A DNA stretch of 38,003 nucleotides from JAFIEN01 sp051859505 (GCA_051859505.1 JBHYFN010000036.1:1-38003); one strand, 5' to 3'; shown: positions 7,811 through 16,689, counted from the first letter of the stretch. The notes: a model not told the origin generated them from the letters alone. Program-made: numbers and translations.

Positions 7811-8956
7811 ATGTCCGCCATCACCGACCCCGACCTGACCACCCGCCTCCCGGCCCGCGACTATGGCCTGACCGGCGCAGGCGCCGACCGCGCAAAGGCG
7901 CTCGGCCTTGCCAACGCCGAATGGTATCAGACCGAGGTGCCCCGCAAGGTGATGAAAGACCTCATGCAGCGCAGCGACGGCCCCGCGATCCGTGACACCG
8001 CCCTCTGGTTCGCGCTCCTTGGCCTCACCGCCTGGGGCGGCATCGCGCTTTGGGGCAGCTGGTGGGCCCTGCCCTTCTGGATCGTCTACGGCCTGATGTA
8101 CGGCTCCGTCTCGGACAGCCGCTGGCACGAGACCCAGCACGGCACCGCCTTCCGCACCCCCTGGATGAACCAGGCGATCTACCAGCTGTCCTCCTTCATG
8201 GTCGTCCGCAACCCCGTCATCTGGCACTGGAGCCATGTGCGCCACCACACCGACACGATCATCACCGGCCGCGACCCCGAGATCTCGTGCAAGCGCCCGC
8301 CCGACATGGTTCGCCTGATCCTCGCCTATGCCGGGGTCTATGACATGTTCAACTCGATGGCGGCCCTTGCCCGCCACGCCCGCGGCGTCCTGAACGCGGA
8401 CGAGAAGGACTATACCCCCGAAAGCGAATGGCCCAAGGCGATCCTCGCCGCCCGCATCCATATGGCGATCCATGGGGGCACCCTGCTGGCCGTCCTCGTG
8501 ATGCTGCTGCAGGGCTACGGCTGGGCCTCGGCCATCCCCGTGCTGCTGATCGGCGGGCCGCGCATCTATGGCTGCTGGCACCTCTTGATGACCGCGCTGA
8601 TCCAGCATTGCGGCATGTCCGACAACGTGATCGACCACCGGCTGAACACCCGCACCGTCTACATGAACCCGATCAGCCGCTGGATCTACTGGAACATGAA
8701 CTACCATGTCGAACATCACATGTTCCCCATGGTCCCCTATCACGCCCTGCCCCGCCTGCACGAGGCGATCAGGCACGACCTGCCCGCGCCCAACCCCTCG
8801 ATCCTCGATGCCTATCGCGAGGCGCTTCCCGCCGTGTTGCGCAGCCTGCGCGACCCCGACTACGTGATCCGCAAACCCCTGCCGCCCACGGCACAGCCCT
8901 ACCGCGACCTGCCGCAAGCCACCCGGCCGCAAGCCACCCCGCCCCAACCCGGCTAA
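7811..8956 (+). CDS. Membrane fatty-acid-desaturase-family di-iron enzyme (possibly MocD-like)
   Basis: This 381-aa membrane protein carries the three histidine boxes of the desaturase/hydroxylase family: HETQH (106-110), HWSHVRHH (139-146) and HVEHH (299-303). These ligate a di-iron centre that activates O2. Hydrophobic segments lie at about 62-100 and 215-260. The start at 7811 has only a weak ribosome site. The C-terminus ends in a proline-rich tail with a short internal repeat (QATRPQATPPQ). Besides lipid desaturases, the family includes MocD of rhizopine catabolism, which works with MocE/MocF on a methylated inositol amine. The sugar-oxidoreductase neighbourhood makes a MocD-like hydroxylase or demethylase worth considering. 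No ferredoxin or reductase gene is next to it. The desaturase fold is certain; the substrate is not. Confidence 0.85.
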   Translation: MSAITDPDLTTRLPARDYGLTGAGADRAKALGLANAEWYQTEVPRKVMKDLMQRSDGPAIRDTALWFALLGLTAWGGIALWGSWWALPFWIVYGLMYGSVSDSRWHETQHGTAFRTPWMNQAIYQLSSFMVVRNPVIWHWSHVRHHTDTIITGRDPEISCKRPPDMVRLILAYAGVYDMFNSMAALARHARGVLNADEKDYTPESEWPKAILAARIHMAIHGGTLLAVLVMLLQGYGWASAIPVLLIGGPRIYGCWHLLMTALIQHCGMSDNVIDHRLNTRTVYMNPISRWIYWNMNYHVEHHMFPMVPYHALPRLHEAIRHDLPAPNPSILDAYREALPAVLRSLRDPDYVIRKPLPPTAQPYRDLPQATRPQATPPQPG

Positions 8957-8968
8957 GGCCCCCTCGCC

Positions 8969-9733
8969 TCAGGGCAGATTGTCCCAGGTCAGCTGCTTGG
9001 CCAGGATCCCGCCGTCGACGAACAGCATCTGCCCCGTCACATAGCGCGCGGCCGGCGAGGCGAGGAAGACCGCCACCTCGCCCAGATCCTCGGGTACGCT
9101 GATCCGGCCCAGCGGGATCTGCCGCACCAGCCGCTCGCGCACGCCGTCGCGGCCCAGCATCCCTTCGGTCAGCGGCGTCTCGACGATGCCCGGCCCGATG
9201 CCGTTCACCCGGATGCCCCGCCCGCCCAGCGATACCGCCAGCGACCGCACCATCATCAGCACCGCCCCTTTCGACGTGTCATAGGCCACGCTGTTATCCT
9301 CGGCCGCGACCGAATTGGTCGATCCGGTGCAGACGATGCTCGCGCCCTCCTGCCCCTCCTCGACCTGCGCCGCAAAGGCCTGCGCCGCAAAGAGATAGCC
9401 CTTGATGTTCAATGCGAAGGTGCGGTCGACCTGGTCCTCGGTCAGCTCGGCAAAGACCGGGTCGCAATGGGTGCCCGCATTGCAGACCAGCGTATCCAGC
9501 CGCCCCACCCGCGCCCGCGCCTCGGAAATCAGGTGCCGCGTCCCCGCCACGGTCGACAGGTCGGCCTGCACGAAATGGCACTCGCCAAGCGCGCCAAGTG
9601 CCGCCAGCGCGCCCCGGTCATCGGCCTCGTGCGAATTGATCACGACCCGCGCCCCCGCCCGCACAAAGGCCGTGGCGATGGCAAGGCCGATGCCTTGCGT
9701 GGATCCCGTGATGCAGACTGCCCTGCCCTTCAT
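8969..9733 (-). CDS. Short-chain dehydrogenase/reductase (SDR)
   Basis: This is a classical SDR of 254 aa. The ATG at 9733 is chosen over the one at 9757 because GGGGAGGGA precedes it at good distance and the Rossmann strand begins there (MKGRAVCITG). It has the nucleotide-binding motif TGSTQGIG (9-16), NAG at about 85-87, and the catalytic triad Ser138, Tyr151 and Lys155 (YDTSK), with Asn109 completing the tetrad. It probably oxidises a secondary alcohol of a sugar or polyol with NAD(P). It is convergent with the desaturase-family gene (12 bases apart) and divergent from the small repeat protein. Substrate unknown. Confidence 0.92.
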   Translation of the reverse strand: MKGRAVCITGSTQGIGLAIATAFVRAGARVVINSHEADDRGALAALGALGECHFVQADLSTVAGTRHLISEARARVGRLDTLVCNAGTHCDPVFAELTEDQVDRTFALNIKGYLFAAQAFAAQVEEGQEGASIVCTGSTNSVAAEDNSVAYDTSKGAVLMMVRSLAVSLGGRGIRVNGIGPGIVETPLTEGMLGRDGVRERLVRQIPLGRISVPEDLGEVAVFLASPAARYVTGQMLFVDGGILAKQLTWDNLP

Positions 9734-9860
9734 GCCGCCGTCCCTCCCCTGCCGCAAACCCGCGCCTCAGCCGCGGGCCGCCAAACGCTAACCGCAGGCG
9801 GCACCGGCGGCAAGCGCCCCCGGCAGGCCCATGGCCCCACCCCGCCCGGAACCGGGGATC

Positions 9861-9889
9861 TTGCATTTGTTCTTCCTTTGTTCTATATC
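9861..9889 (+). promoter_or_regulatory. Promoter with overlapping LexA-type (SOS) box
   Basis: A -35-like TTGCAT (9861-9866) and a -10-like TATATC (9884-9889) are separated by exactly 17 bases. The spacer holds a perfect GTTC-N7-GTTC (9869-9883), the known LexA box form of alphaproteobacteria. A box between -35 and -10 is well placed for repression. The start codon of the small protein follows 30 bases downstream. Confidence 0.65.
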
Positions 9890-9918
9890 TCTCTTCCCAG
9901 CAGAAACGGAGCATCGCC

Positions 9919-10227
9919 ATGGATCCCCAACCGGACGACCGCATCCCCCACCTGCCCGCCACGCCCCGGCAGATCGACTACGCCCGCGCGCTCGCGCTGC
10001 GCAACCGGGTGCTCTTGCCGCCCGAGGTCGCACAGGACCGCCGCTCCCTCAGCGCATGGATCTCGGCCCAGGCGCGGTTGAAACCCGCCGCCGCGCTCGA
10101 CAGCCGCCCCAGCGCGCGGCAGGTGGCCTTTGCCGAACGCCTCGCCCGGATCAAGCGCCGCAGCGTGCCCGAGGAATGCTTCCGCGACACCGGCCTCATG
10201 TCGAGATGGATCGACAGGAACCGCTAG
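9919..10227 (+). CDS. Small protein with two 33-residue repeats, probably SOS-controlled
   Basis: This is a 102-aa protein of unknown function, with CGGAGC as the ribosome site before ATG 9919. It consists of two copies of one motif, residues 16-48 and 66-98. They align without gaps at a period of exactly 50, with 12 of 33 positions identical. The shared pattern is RQ-x3-A-x2-LA-x3-R-x3-P-x-E-x3-D-x4-S-x-WI. Motifs of this sort (xPRQxxYAxxLA...P...D...LSxWI) resemble short C-terminal or stand-alone segments I associate with plasmid topoisomerase-like and toprim proteins, but this is a recollection, not a search result. The LexA-type box in its promoter and its position near the replication genes suggest a role in DNA repair or replication stress. 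The protein is basic, so DNA binding is possible. Confidence 0.75.
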   Translation: MDPQPDDRIPHLPATPRQIDYARALALRNRVLLPPEVAQDRRSLSAWISAQARLKPAAALDSRPSARQVAFAERLARIKRRSVPEECFRDTGLMSRWIDRNR

Positions 10228-10346
10228 GCCGCCCCTCGGCCCCGCCTGCCACGAAGGGCGGCGGCCCTGGCACGTCACGGACGCAAGTGGCGCGCCCAAG
10301 GCCGCACTGTCCTGCGAGGGGCGTCAATCCCCCTGCCCGCAGCGCC

Positions 10347-11084
10347 TTAAAGCCCGACGATCCGGTCCGACCAGCGCGCGGCAATCTCTTCCGCGCTCGG
10401 CCCTGCGCCATCGGCATTGGCGCTCACGTAAACATCCACCTGCCCACCGCCCGCGGCCACTTTCTCGGCCGCCTCGGCGACCAGCAGGTTCAGGATCCAG
10501 ATCCCGATGATGGATGAGGTCGGCCCCATCCGCACCCCCAGCCCCGGCACCTCCAGCCCCGCATCCCCCGGCACGCCACCGTTGTCGATCACGATATCCG
10601 CCAGCTCGAACAGCCGCCGGCCCGAGGAATGCCGCGAGGTCACCTCCCCACTATGCGCCATCGAGGTCAGCGCGATGACCGTCGCCCCCCTCTCGCGCGC
10701 AAGGGCCGCCATCTCCACCGGATAGGCATTGCGCCCCGAGTTCGAGGCCACGACCACCACATCCCCCGGCTCGATCCGATACCGCTCCAGCGCCTGCGCC
10801 GCGCGGCCCTCCTCGCGCTCAAGCCGGGTCGAGCGCGCGGCGCCCTGATGCAGCATCAACCCTTCATCAAGGATCGCCTGCGCGGCGGCCAGCCCCCCGG
10901 CGCGGTAAAAGACCTCCTCGGCCAGCATATGCGAATGTCCGCTCCCCGCGACATGGAGGACATGCCCACCGGCAAGCGCCGTGGCAATGGCGTCGCGTGC
11001 GGCATCAAGGGCGCTGGTCTGATGGCTCAGGATGCGATCCATGATGCCGGCGATCTGATCCCGATAGTGATGGCGTAAAGGCAT
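10347..11084 (-). CDS. SIS-domain protein (UPF0309 type sugar-phosphate isomerase-like)
   Basis: This 245-aa SIS (sugar isomerase) domain protein has the phosphosugar-binding features of the fold: HVLHVAGSGHSHMLAEE near residue 40-55 and VVVVASNSGRNAYPVEMA near 108-125. The C-terminal part includes MGPTSSIIGIWILN. Length and these motifs match the UPF0309 group. GGAGGG precedes the ATG at 11084. SIS proteins isomerise phosphosugars, cleave N-acetylmuramate-6-phosphate ethers, or act as sugar-phosphate sensors; the exact reaction here is open. It is read leftward, in the same direction as repC, with the parS-like sites between. It faces the small repeat gene tail to tail, with no known functional link to replication. 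Confidence 0.85.
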   Translation of the reverse strand: MPLRHHYRDQIAGIMDRILSHQTSALDAARDAIATALAGGHVLHVAGSGHSHMLAEEVFYRAGGLAAAQAILDEGLMLHQGAARSTRLEREEGRAAQALERYRIEPGDVVVVASNSGRNAYPVEMAALARERGATVIALTSMAHSGEVTSRHSSGRRLFELADIVIDNGGVPGDAGLEVPGLGVRMGPTSSIIGIWILNLLVAEAAEKVAAGGGQVDVYVSANADGAGPSAEEIAARWSDRIVGL

Positions 11085-11163
11085 CCCTGGCCCTCCGGTC
11101 GCTGCGTTAACCCGGGCTACAGGCTTTTCGCGGCATTGTCTGCCCTTGGGCGGCAGTCCAGGG

Positions 11164-11179
11164 GTTCACAGCTGTGAAC
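11164..11179. other. parS: parS-type partition site 1
   Basis: The 16-bp perfect palindrome GTTCACAGCTGTGAAC matches the repABC parS consensus GTTNNCNNNNGNNAAC at every fixed position. It lies just downstream of repC. RepB is the expected binding protein. Confidence 0.85.
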
Positions 11180-11206
11180 CACAGCGCCCTCAAGCCCGCC
11201 CCAATA

Positions 11207-11222
11207 GTTCACAGCTGTGAAC
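11207..11222. other. parS: parS-type partition site 2
   Basis: This is an identical copy of the palindrome at 11164, 43 bases away centre to centre (about four helical turns), and it ends one base before the repC stop codon. Two identical RepB sites on one face of the helix suggest a cooperative partition complex. Confidence 0.85.
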
Positions 11223-11223
11223 A

Positions 11224-12450
11224 TCACGCCGCCATCCGCCGGGCCGCCAGCGCCATGATCATCGGCCTGCAGGAGAACTCCCCCCGATGCGCCTTCCGCG
11301 TCAATGCCCGCAAATAGGCGCCGGCCGAGCGGATCTCGGAGAACCGCTGCAACAGAGCGACGACCACGACAGCCGCCCGCGCCGGCCCCATCACGGCCTG
11401 CGCCTCGGACCAGACGGTCGGACTGATGCCCATGGCGGCCCGAAGCCTCGACGCCGCGTCATGAAGCTGGTGCCAGTTTCGGACGGGTTCGGGATGAAAG
11501 CTCTCAAGCTCTGGGCAGGTTTCCAGGACCAGAGGCAGGGGAACCTCGGGCGGGTAGGGCGGGCTGGTAGGGGGTTCGGCGCTGTCTTGCCTCTGGCCCC
11601 TCACCTCCGGTTCCGGGTCAGGCGGTATGGTTGGGGCCTGGGCTACTCTCTCGCAGCAGTCTTCCTTTTCATAAGTTTCTTTATTGAACCTCTGATGGTG
11701 CTGCTCGATTTCGACGTCATTGATGCTCGAATCCGCTGTCATCTCGCGCCCCACCAGGTCTTTCCCGGCCTCGGCAAGCTCGGTCAGGGCCTGTCCCATC
11801 TCCTCCAGATCCGCCTCGCCAAGCTTGCGCCGCAACGCCCGGGCGGTAAGCTGGGCGGCGTCGCGGAGTTGGTCCCAAAGGCCAAGGCCGGGCTGCAGCT
11901 CCTCTCCAAGCGCGGCGAGGGCAAGGAGGTCGCGCCGCAGCAGGCTGACCGCTTCGCGCAGGCTGCGGACCCGTTCTTCGGCCTCAAGCACCAGCCGGGC
12001 GGCCTCGGCGATCTCGTCGGCGCGGCAGAGCAGGGGGGTCAGGTCAAGGCCATAGGCCACCCGCGTCTCGGCCGGGCCGCGGGCATAGCGTTTGCCGTTG
12101 GGGCTGTCGCGGCGCAGCAGCAGGCCCGCATCGACCAGCCGGGCCAGATGCCGCCGCATCGTCGAACAGGCCATGCCGTGCAGCCGTTCGCACAGCGCCT
12201 TGTTCGAGGCGAAGACGATCATCCCGGGCCCGTCGCCAAGGGCCTCTTTCGGGTGAAAGCTCAGAAGGCCCTGCAACACGGTCAGGTCACGGTCGGTCAG
12301 GCCGAAGGCGGCTTGCGCCTTCGACAGGTCGCGCAGGATCTGCCACTTGCTGACGGCCCGATCGGGCAGGGGTTTCGAGGCCGTTTCCACCAAGCGCAAA
12401 TGCGCAGGCGTCAACGGTCGCTTGAACGGCGAAAGCGGACTGTAGGGCAT
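11224..12450 (-). CDS. repC: Replication initiator RepC
   Basis: RepC is the replication initiator of repABC plasmids and acts on an origin within its own coding sequence. From the ATG at 12450 (MPYSPLSPFKRPLTP) it has 408 aa, normal for the family. An in-frame TTG at 12471 would add seven residues. The N-terminal domain (about residues 20-170) contains the conserved LTDRDLTVLQGLLSF and a winged-helix stretch (SNKALCERLHGMACSTMRRH, then LVDAGLLLRRDSPNGKRYA). An acidic, charged linker at about residues 235-300 is encoded by the most AT-rich part of the gene. The C-terminal domain ends in YLRALTRKAHRGEFS. It is separated from repB by a 162-base gap that holds the antisense RNA gene and a leader hairpin. 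Confidence 0.95.
   Translation of the reverse strand: MPYSPLSPFKRPLTPAHLRLVETASKPLPDRAVSKWQILRDLSKAQAAFGLTDRDLTVLQGLLSFHPKEALGDGPGMIVFASNKALCERLHGMACSTMRRHLARLVDAGLLLRRDSPNGKRYARGPAETRVAYGLDLTPLLCRADEIAEAARLVLEAEERVRSLREAVSLLRRDLLALAALGEELQPGLGLWDQLRDAAQLTARALRRKLGEADLEEMGQALTELAEAGKDLVGREMTADSSINDVEIEQHHQRFNKETYEKEDCCERVAQAPTIPPDPEPEVRGQRQDSAEPPTSPPYPPEVPLPLVLETCPELESFHPEPVRNWHQLHDAASRLRAAMGISPTVWSEAQAVMGPARAAVVVVALLQRFSEIRSAGAYLRALTRKAHRGEFSCRPMIMALAARRMAA
11650..11740. other. AT-rich segment inside repC, candidate origin of replication (oriV)
   Basis: Amid very GC-rich sequence, this part of repC is conspicuously AT-rich (for example CATAAGTTTCTTTATTGAAC near 11670-11690). In studied repABC plasmids the origin lies in an AT-rich region in the middle of repC, so this is the natural candidate. 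It also explains the low-complexity linker in the protein at this point. Confidence 0.6.
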
Positions 12451-12470
12451 GTTTTTCTTCACGAAGGGCA

Positions 12471-12516
12471 AAACAAAAGCGCCCCGCGAATCACATTGGA
12501 CTTGCGGATTCCGCGC
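12471..12516 (-). terminator. Hairpin with T-tract in the repC leader (attenuator/S-element)
   Basis: On the repC-coding strand, GCGCGGAATC (12516-12507) can pair with GATTCGCG in the segment ending at 12479, with a one-base bulge. TTTTGTTTT (12478-12470) follows, just before repC. This is the terminator-like element expected in repABC leaders, where the antisense RNA favours folding that blocks repC transcription or translation. Confidence 0.6.
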
Positions 12517-12544
12517 TGACCCCTTACCTTGAAAGTGCTAAGAT
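12516..12544 (+). promoter_or_regulatory. Candidate promoter of the repABC antisense RNA
   Basis: CTGACC (12516-12521) and TAAGAT (12539-12544) are spaced by 17 bases on the strand opposite to repABC. Each matches the sigma-70 consensus at four of six positions. Transcription would start near 12550, directly before the ctRNA hairpin. Confidence 0.5.
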
Positions 12545-12549
12545 CAAAG

Positions 12550-12591
12550 TCTGGGTCTCGTGAAGCGCGTGCTTTGCGGGACCTTTTCTTT
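12550..12591 (+). ncRNA. repABC counter-transcribed RNA (ctRNA, incompatibility RNA)
   Basis: On the plus strand, GGTCTCGTGAAGC (12554-12566) pairs with GCTTTGCGGGACC (12571-12583) over 13 positions, counting G-U pairs, around a 4-base loop. TTTTCTTT follows. This is a compact RNA ending in its own terminator, antisense to the repB-repC leader. That is exactly where repABC plasmids encode the small RNA that limits RepC synthesis and sets incompatibility. The 5' end is estimated from the promoter; the length would be about 42 bases or slightly more. Confidence 0.75.
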
Positions 12592-12612
12592 AGCCTGTGC
12601 CGTGCCTCCTTT

Positions 12613-13629
12613 TCATTGCGGTTTCTGCTCGTCATCTTCCGACCGGCTGATCCAGCGGTCGTGAAGCTCTTGCACGACAAGGGAAGCCTCACGCTCCAGC
12701 CAGGTCGCGAAATCGGGGTCTATGTCGGCCAGGTCGATCCGCAGGCCACGGGCCGTCTGCTCCACCGCGCCCGCCGGTCGGCCGTCGATGAAGATCCGGG
12801 ACCGCTGCCGCCGCGCCGTCCTGGCCAGCGCAGGCCCCGAGGCCTTGCGCAGATGCCGCGCCACGGCATCAAAGGCCTCGACCGAGGGGTCAACCGGCTC
12901 GACATCAGGGTCTATCTGCCCGAACAGAGCCTTTTGCCGCGCCTTGGCCGCGACCATCAGCAGATCGTCGCGCGCCGCCGGATGGGCGGCGATATCCTGG
13001 GCCAGCGCCTCCCACCGGGGGCGGCCGATGCCCTGGGCGGGGCCGATGGCCTGGGCGAGGTCGGCGCCGATGGTCCGGGCGATGGAAATCGCCATCGAGA
13101 CCGAGGATTTCGTCGCGTTCAGCACTTCGGCGATCTGGTTCTGGGTGCCGAAGCCGCTTTCCTGCAGCGACAGGGCAAAAAGCGCGCGTTCGATATAGGT
13201 GAGGTCGCGTCGGGCGGTGTTTTCGGCCACCTGGGCCACGAGGGCCGCATCCTCGTCGATCGAGGTGATGAGGGCGCGGACCTTTTCGACCCGGTCGGAG
13301 TCGCGGATCGCGGCGAGACGGCGCGCTCCGTATACCAGAAGGTAACGGTCGGGCAGGGTGGGGTGGCGGCGGACGAGAATCGGCACGGTCTGGCCATTCG
13401 CCTCGATCGAGGCTTGCAGATCGCCCACATCGGTCAGGTCCAGCCGGTCGGCGGGCCGTTCGTCGATCACCTGATCGGGGTCAAGCTCCCAGACGTGATG
13501 GGCATCCACCGCATCGCGGGCCGAGCGCAGGGCGCGGTTCGTCGTCATCATGCTGGGCGCAGCCCCCGCCGCGCCGGCGGTGGCGATACTGTCAAGCATC
13601 GACATGCGTTTCTTCTTGCCGTCGGTCAT
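12613..13629 (-). CDS. repB: Partition protein RepB (ParB family)
   Basis: RepB is the centromere-binding partition protein, expected to bind the two parS palindromes at 11164-11222. It has 338 aa. The ParB nuclease-like domain spans about residues 48-150 (ERPADRLDLTDVGDLQASIE, GARRLAAIRDS, and the ParB box-like AENTARRDLTYIERA). A helix-turn-helix follows (TQNQIAEVLNATKSSVSMA, near 160-180). The C-terminal part probably dimerises. Its ATG shares one base with the repA stop (TGATG), so the two are translationally coupled. Confidence 0.95.
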   Translation of the reverse strand: MTDGKKKRMSMLDSIATAGAAGAAPSMMTTNRALRSARDAVDAHHVWELDPDQVIDERPADRLDLTDVGDLQASIEANGQTVPILVRRHPTLPDRYLLVYGARRLAAIRDSDRVEKVRALITSIDEDAALVAQVAENTARRDLTYIERALFALSLQESGFGTQNQIAEVLNATKSSVSMAISIARTIGADLAQAIGPAQGIGRPRWEALAQDIAAHPAARDDLLMVAAKARQKALFGQIDPDVEPVDPSVEAFDAVARHLRKASGPALARTARRQRSRIFIDGRPAGAVEQTARGLRIDLADIDPDFATWLEREASLVVQELHDRWISRSEDDEQKPQ

Positions 13630-14813
13630 CAGCGCCCCCAGGTTTTCTGAATGAGCTGTGCGATCTCGTCATTCACCGCGTTCAGGCTTTCCATCGCGCG
13701 GTCGTAGGTGGTGCGGGTAAAGGCGCTGCGATCGACCTCGTACAGGGTCTGTTTCGTCAGCCCCGCGTCGGAAATGGCGGTGGATTTCAGCATCGGCGCG
13801 TTCAGCACCTTGTCGCCATAGATCGTGCGCAGGAAGGCGACGATGCGGTTTTGCGGCGCGTCGGTGGGCTCGTAGCGGGTGAGCAGGTAGCGCATCCAGT
13901 CATGCGACATGTCGGCCCCGCTGTCGGCGATCACATCCATCAGATCGGCGGTCATGCGCAGGAATTGCGACATCGACATCACGTCAAGCATTTCGGGATG
14001 GATCGTCACCAGAACGCCGGTCGCCGCCGAAAGCGCCGACATGGTCAGAAAGCCAAGCTGCGGCGGACAGTCGATCACCACCACGTCATAACGGGCATCA
14101 ACCTGGGCCAGCGCTTCGCGGACGCGGAAGAAGAACAGGCCGGCATTGCCGCGGGCGAGCGCCCGGGGGGTTTCGTGTTCGAACTCCATCAGCTCGAGAT
14201 TGCCGGGGATCAGGTCGAGGCCGGGGATATAGCTGGGGCGGATCACCTCGGCGATGGGGACGGGATCCTCATAGCGGATCGCGTCATAAAGGGTGCCGCC
14301 ATCGGGCAGGTCAAACTCGGGCTGGACCCCGTGCAAAGCGGTGAGCGAGGCTTGCGGATCGAGGTCGATGGCCAGCACGCGATAGCCCTTGAGGGCAAGG
14401 CGTTGCGCCAGATGGGCGGCGGAGGTTGTCTTGCCCGAGCCGCCCTTGAAATTCATCACGCCGATGACCTGCAGGTGATCGCCCTCGCGCCGGCCGGGCA
14501 GGTAGTCGCCGGGCCTGCGGGCGGTCTTTTCCAGCAGGATGCGCAGGCTCTGGATATCCTCGGCCGAGTAATGGCGGCGGTTGCCGGAGGTCAGTTCGGG
14601 CGAGGGGCCCTTGCCGTCGAGATGGAGCTTGCGCAGGTAGGAATCGTTGACACCCAGAAGGGCCGCGGCCTCGCCCGAGGTGAATTTGCGCATGGATTTG
14701 GAGGCGTCGGGCGGAAAGAGGCTTTCGCGCTGCGACTGCAGTTGAGCGGCCAGCACTTCGGCATGCTGGCGGATCACGGCGTTGAGGTCTTCCTGCGTGT
14801 CGGCTCTGCTCAT
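13629..14813 (-). CDS. repA: Partition ATPase RepA (ParA family)
   Basis: RepA is the Walker-type ATPase that moves plasmid copies and, with RepB, represses its own operon. The frame is open to 15026, but the ATG at 14813 (MSRADTQEDLNAVI) gives 394 aa, the usual size, and matches where family members begin. A MerR-like helix-turn-helix (TSGEAAALLGVNDSYLRKL, about residues 45-63) precedes the deviant Walker A KGGSGKTT (123-130). The motif IDLDPQASLT and the Walker B VVVIDCPPQLG follow. It is the first gene of the operon, read leftward. Confidence 0.95.
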   Translation of the reverse strand: MSRADTQEDLNAVIRQHAEVLAAQLQSQRESLFPPDASKSMRKFTSGEAAALLGVNDSYLRKLHLDGKGPSPELTSGNRRHYSAEDIQSLRILLEKTARRPGDYLPGRREGDHLQVIGVMNFKGGSGKTTSAAHLAQRLALKGYRVLAIDLDPQASLTALHGVQPEFDLPDGGTLYDAIRYEDPVPIAEVIRPSYIPGLDLIPGNLELMEFEHETPRALARGNAGLFFFRVREALAQVDARYDVVVIDCPPQLGFLTMSALSAATGVLVTIHPEMLDVMSMSQFLRMTADLMDVIADSGADMSHDWMRYLLTRYEPTDAPQNRIVAFLRTIYGDKVLNAPMLKSTAISDAGLTKQTLYEVDRSAFTRTTYDRAMESLNAVNDEIAQLIQKTWGR

Positions 14814-15363
14814 CTGCCCTGTCGTCCCTCGGGTGCGGCCGGGTTGCGGGCCGGCCCTGTCGGGCGGCGCCTGCTCCGGGTCTTTAGTGTCTTGGCCCGG
14901 TTCGTCGCTGGGCCTATCGTTCTTGTCGTCGGGGAGGGCCTCGTGCCCTGCGTACTGCAACCTCTGATGCGTGTTCACGCTTTCCGGCGTTTGGCCGACC
15001 TTTTCCGTGACTAATGCCGCAGGCAAGGGATTCGCGCAAGCCTTTTCAACATCTGGTGGGATGTGGGGGGAAGGCTACAAGGGCGGGTGAGGCGCCTTGG
15101 TGAGGGTTTTGCAGTTTGGGGGGCGGCGAGTAAACGGTCGATTGCAAACGGCTGCAAGGGGCGGTTCCCTGGTGGATCGGGGCGCGAGGGGCCTTGTTTG
15201 CTGGGCTTGAGCGTGGCCGGAGCCTGCAGGGGGGCGGCTCTGTGCAGGGCGCGCGGCTCTGTGCGGTGGGCGCGCGCGGGGATGGCCCGGTGCTGTGCAA
15301 AAGGGCGGAATTTTGCAGACAAGAGGGCGGGGGGTCAGTGCTGCAGGGCGGCTCTCAGCAAGC
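14814..15363. other. Upstream region of repABC, no gene seen
   Basis: About 550 bases lie between repA and the terminator of the next minus-strand gene, with no convincing gene. The region must hold the repABC promoter. Visible structure: an inverted repeat TTGCA-N6-TGCAA at 15142-15157 (possible RepA operator) and a 12-bp direct repeat GCGGCTCTGTGC at 15234-15245 and 15253-15264. The plus strand is markedly G-rich here. None of these is assigned a function with confidence. Confidence 0.45.
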
Positions 15364-15391
15364 AAAAGGCGCCGGGCGGGGCCCGGCGCCT
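15364..15391 (-). terminator. Rho-independent terminator of the Gfo/Idh gene at 15421
   Basis: A perfect 11-bp stem AGGCGCCGGGC/GCCCGGCGCCT with a 3-base loop (15367-15391) is followed on the minus strand by TTTT. It lies 30 bases past the stop of the minus-strand oxidoreductase gene and isolates that unit from the repABC promoter region. Confidence 0.85.
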
Positions 15392-15420
15392 GTTCCGCGC
15401 GCGCGGTTTGGGTCAGGGGG

Positions 15421-16665
<1,245 letters not shown>

Positions 16666-16689
16666 CGCTTCGGTTTCCCTTGCTTCATA

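Noticed and set aside
14814..15026. Longer RepA start at 15026
   Set aside because: It would add 71 residues rich in D, P and Q not seen in RepA proteins; the ATG at 14813 gives the normal length and start.
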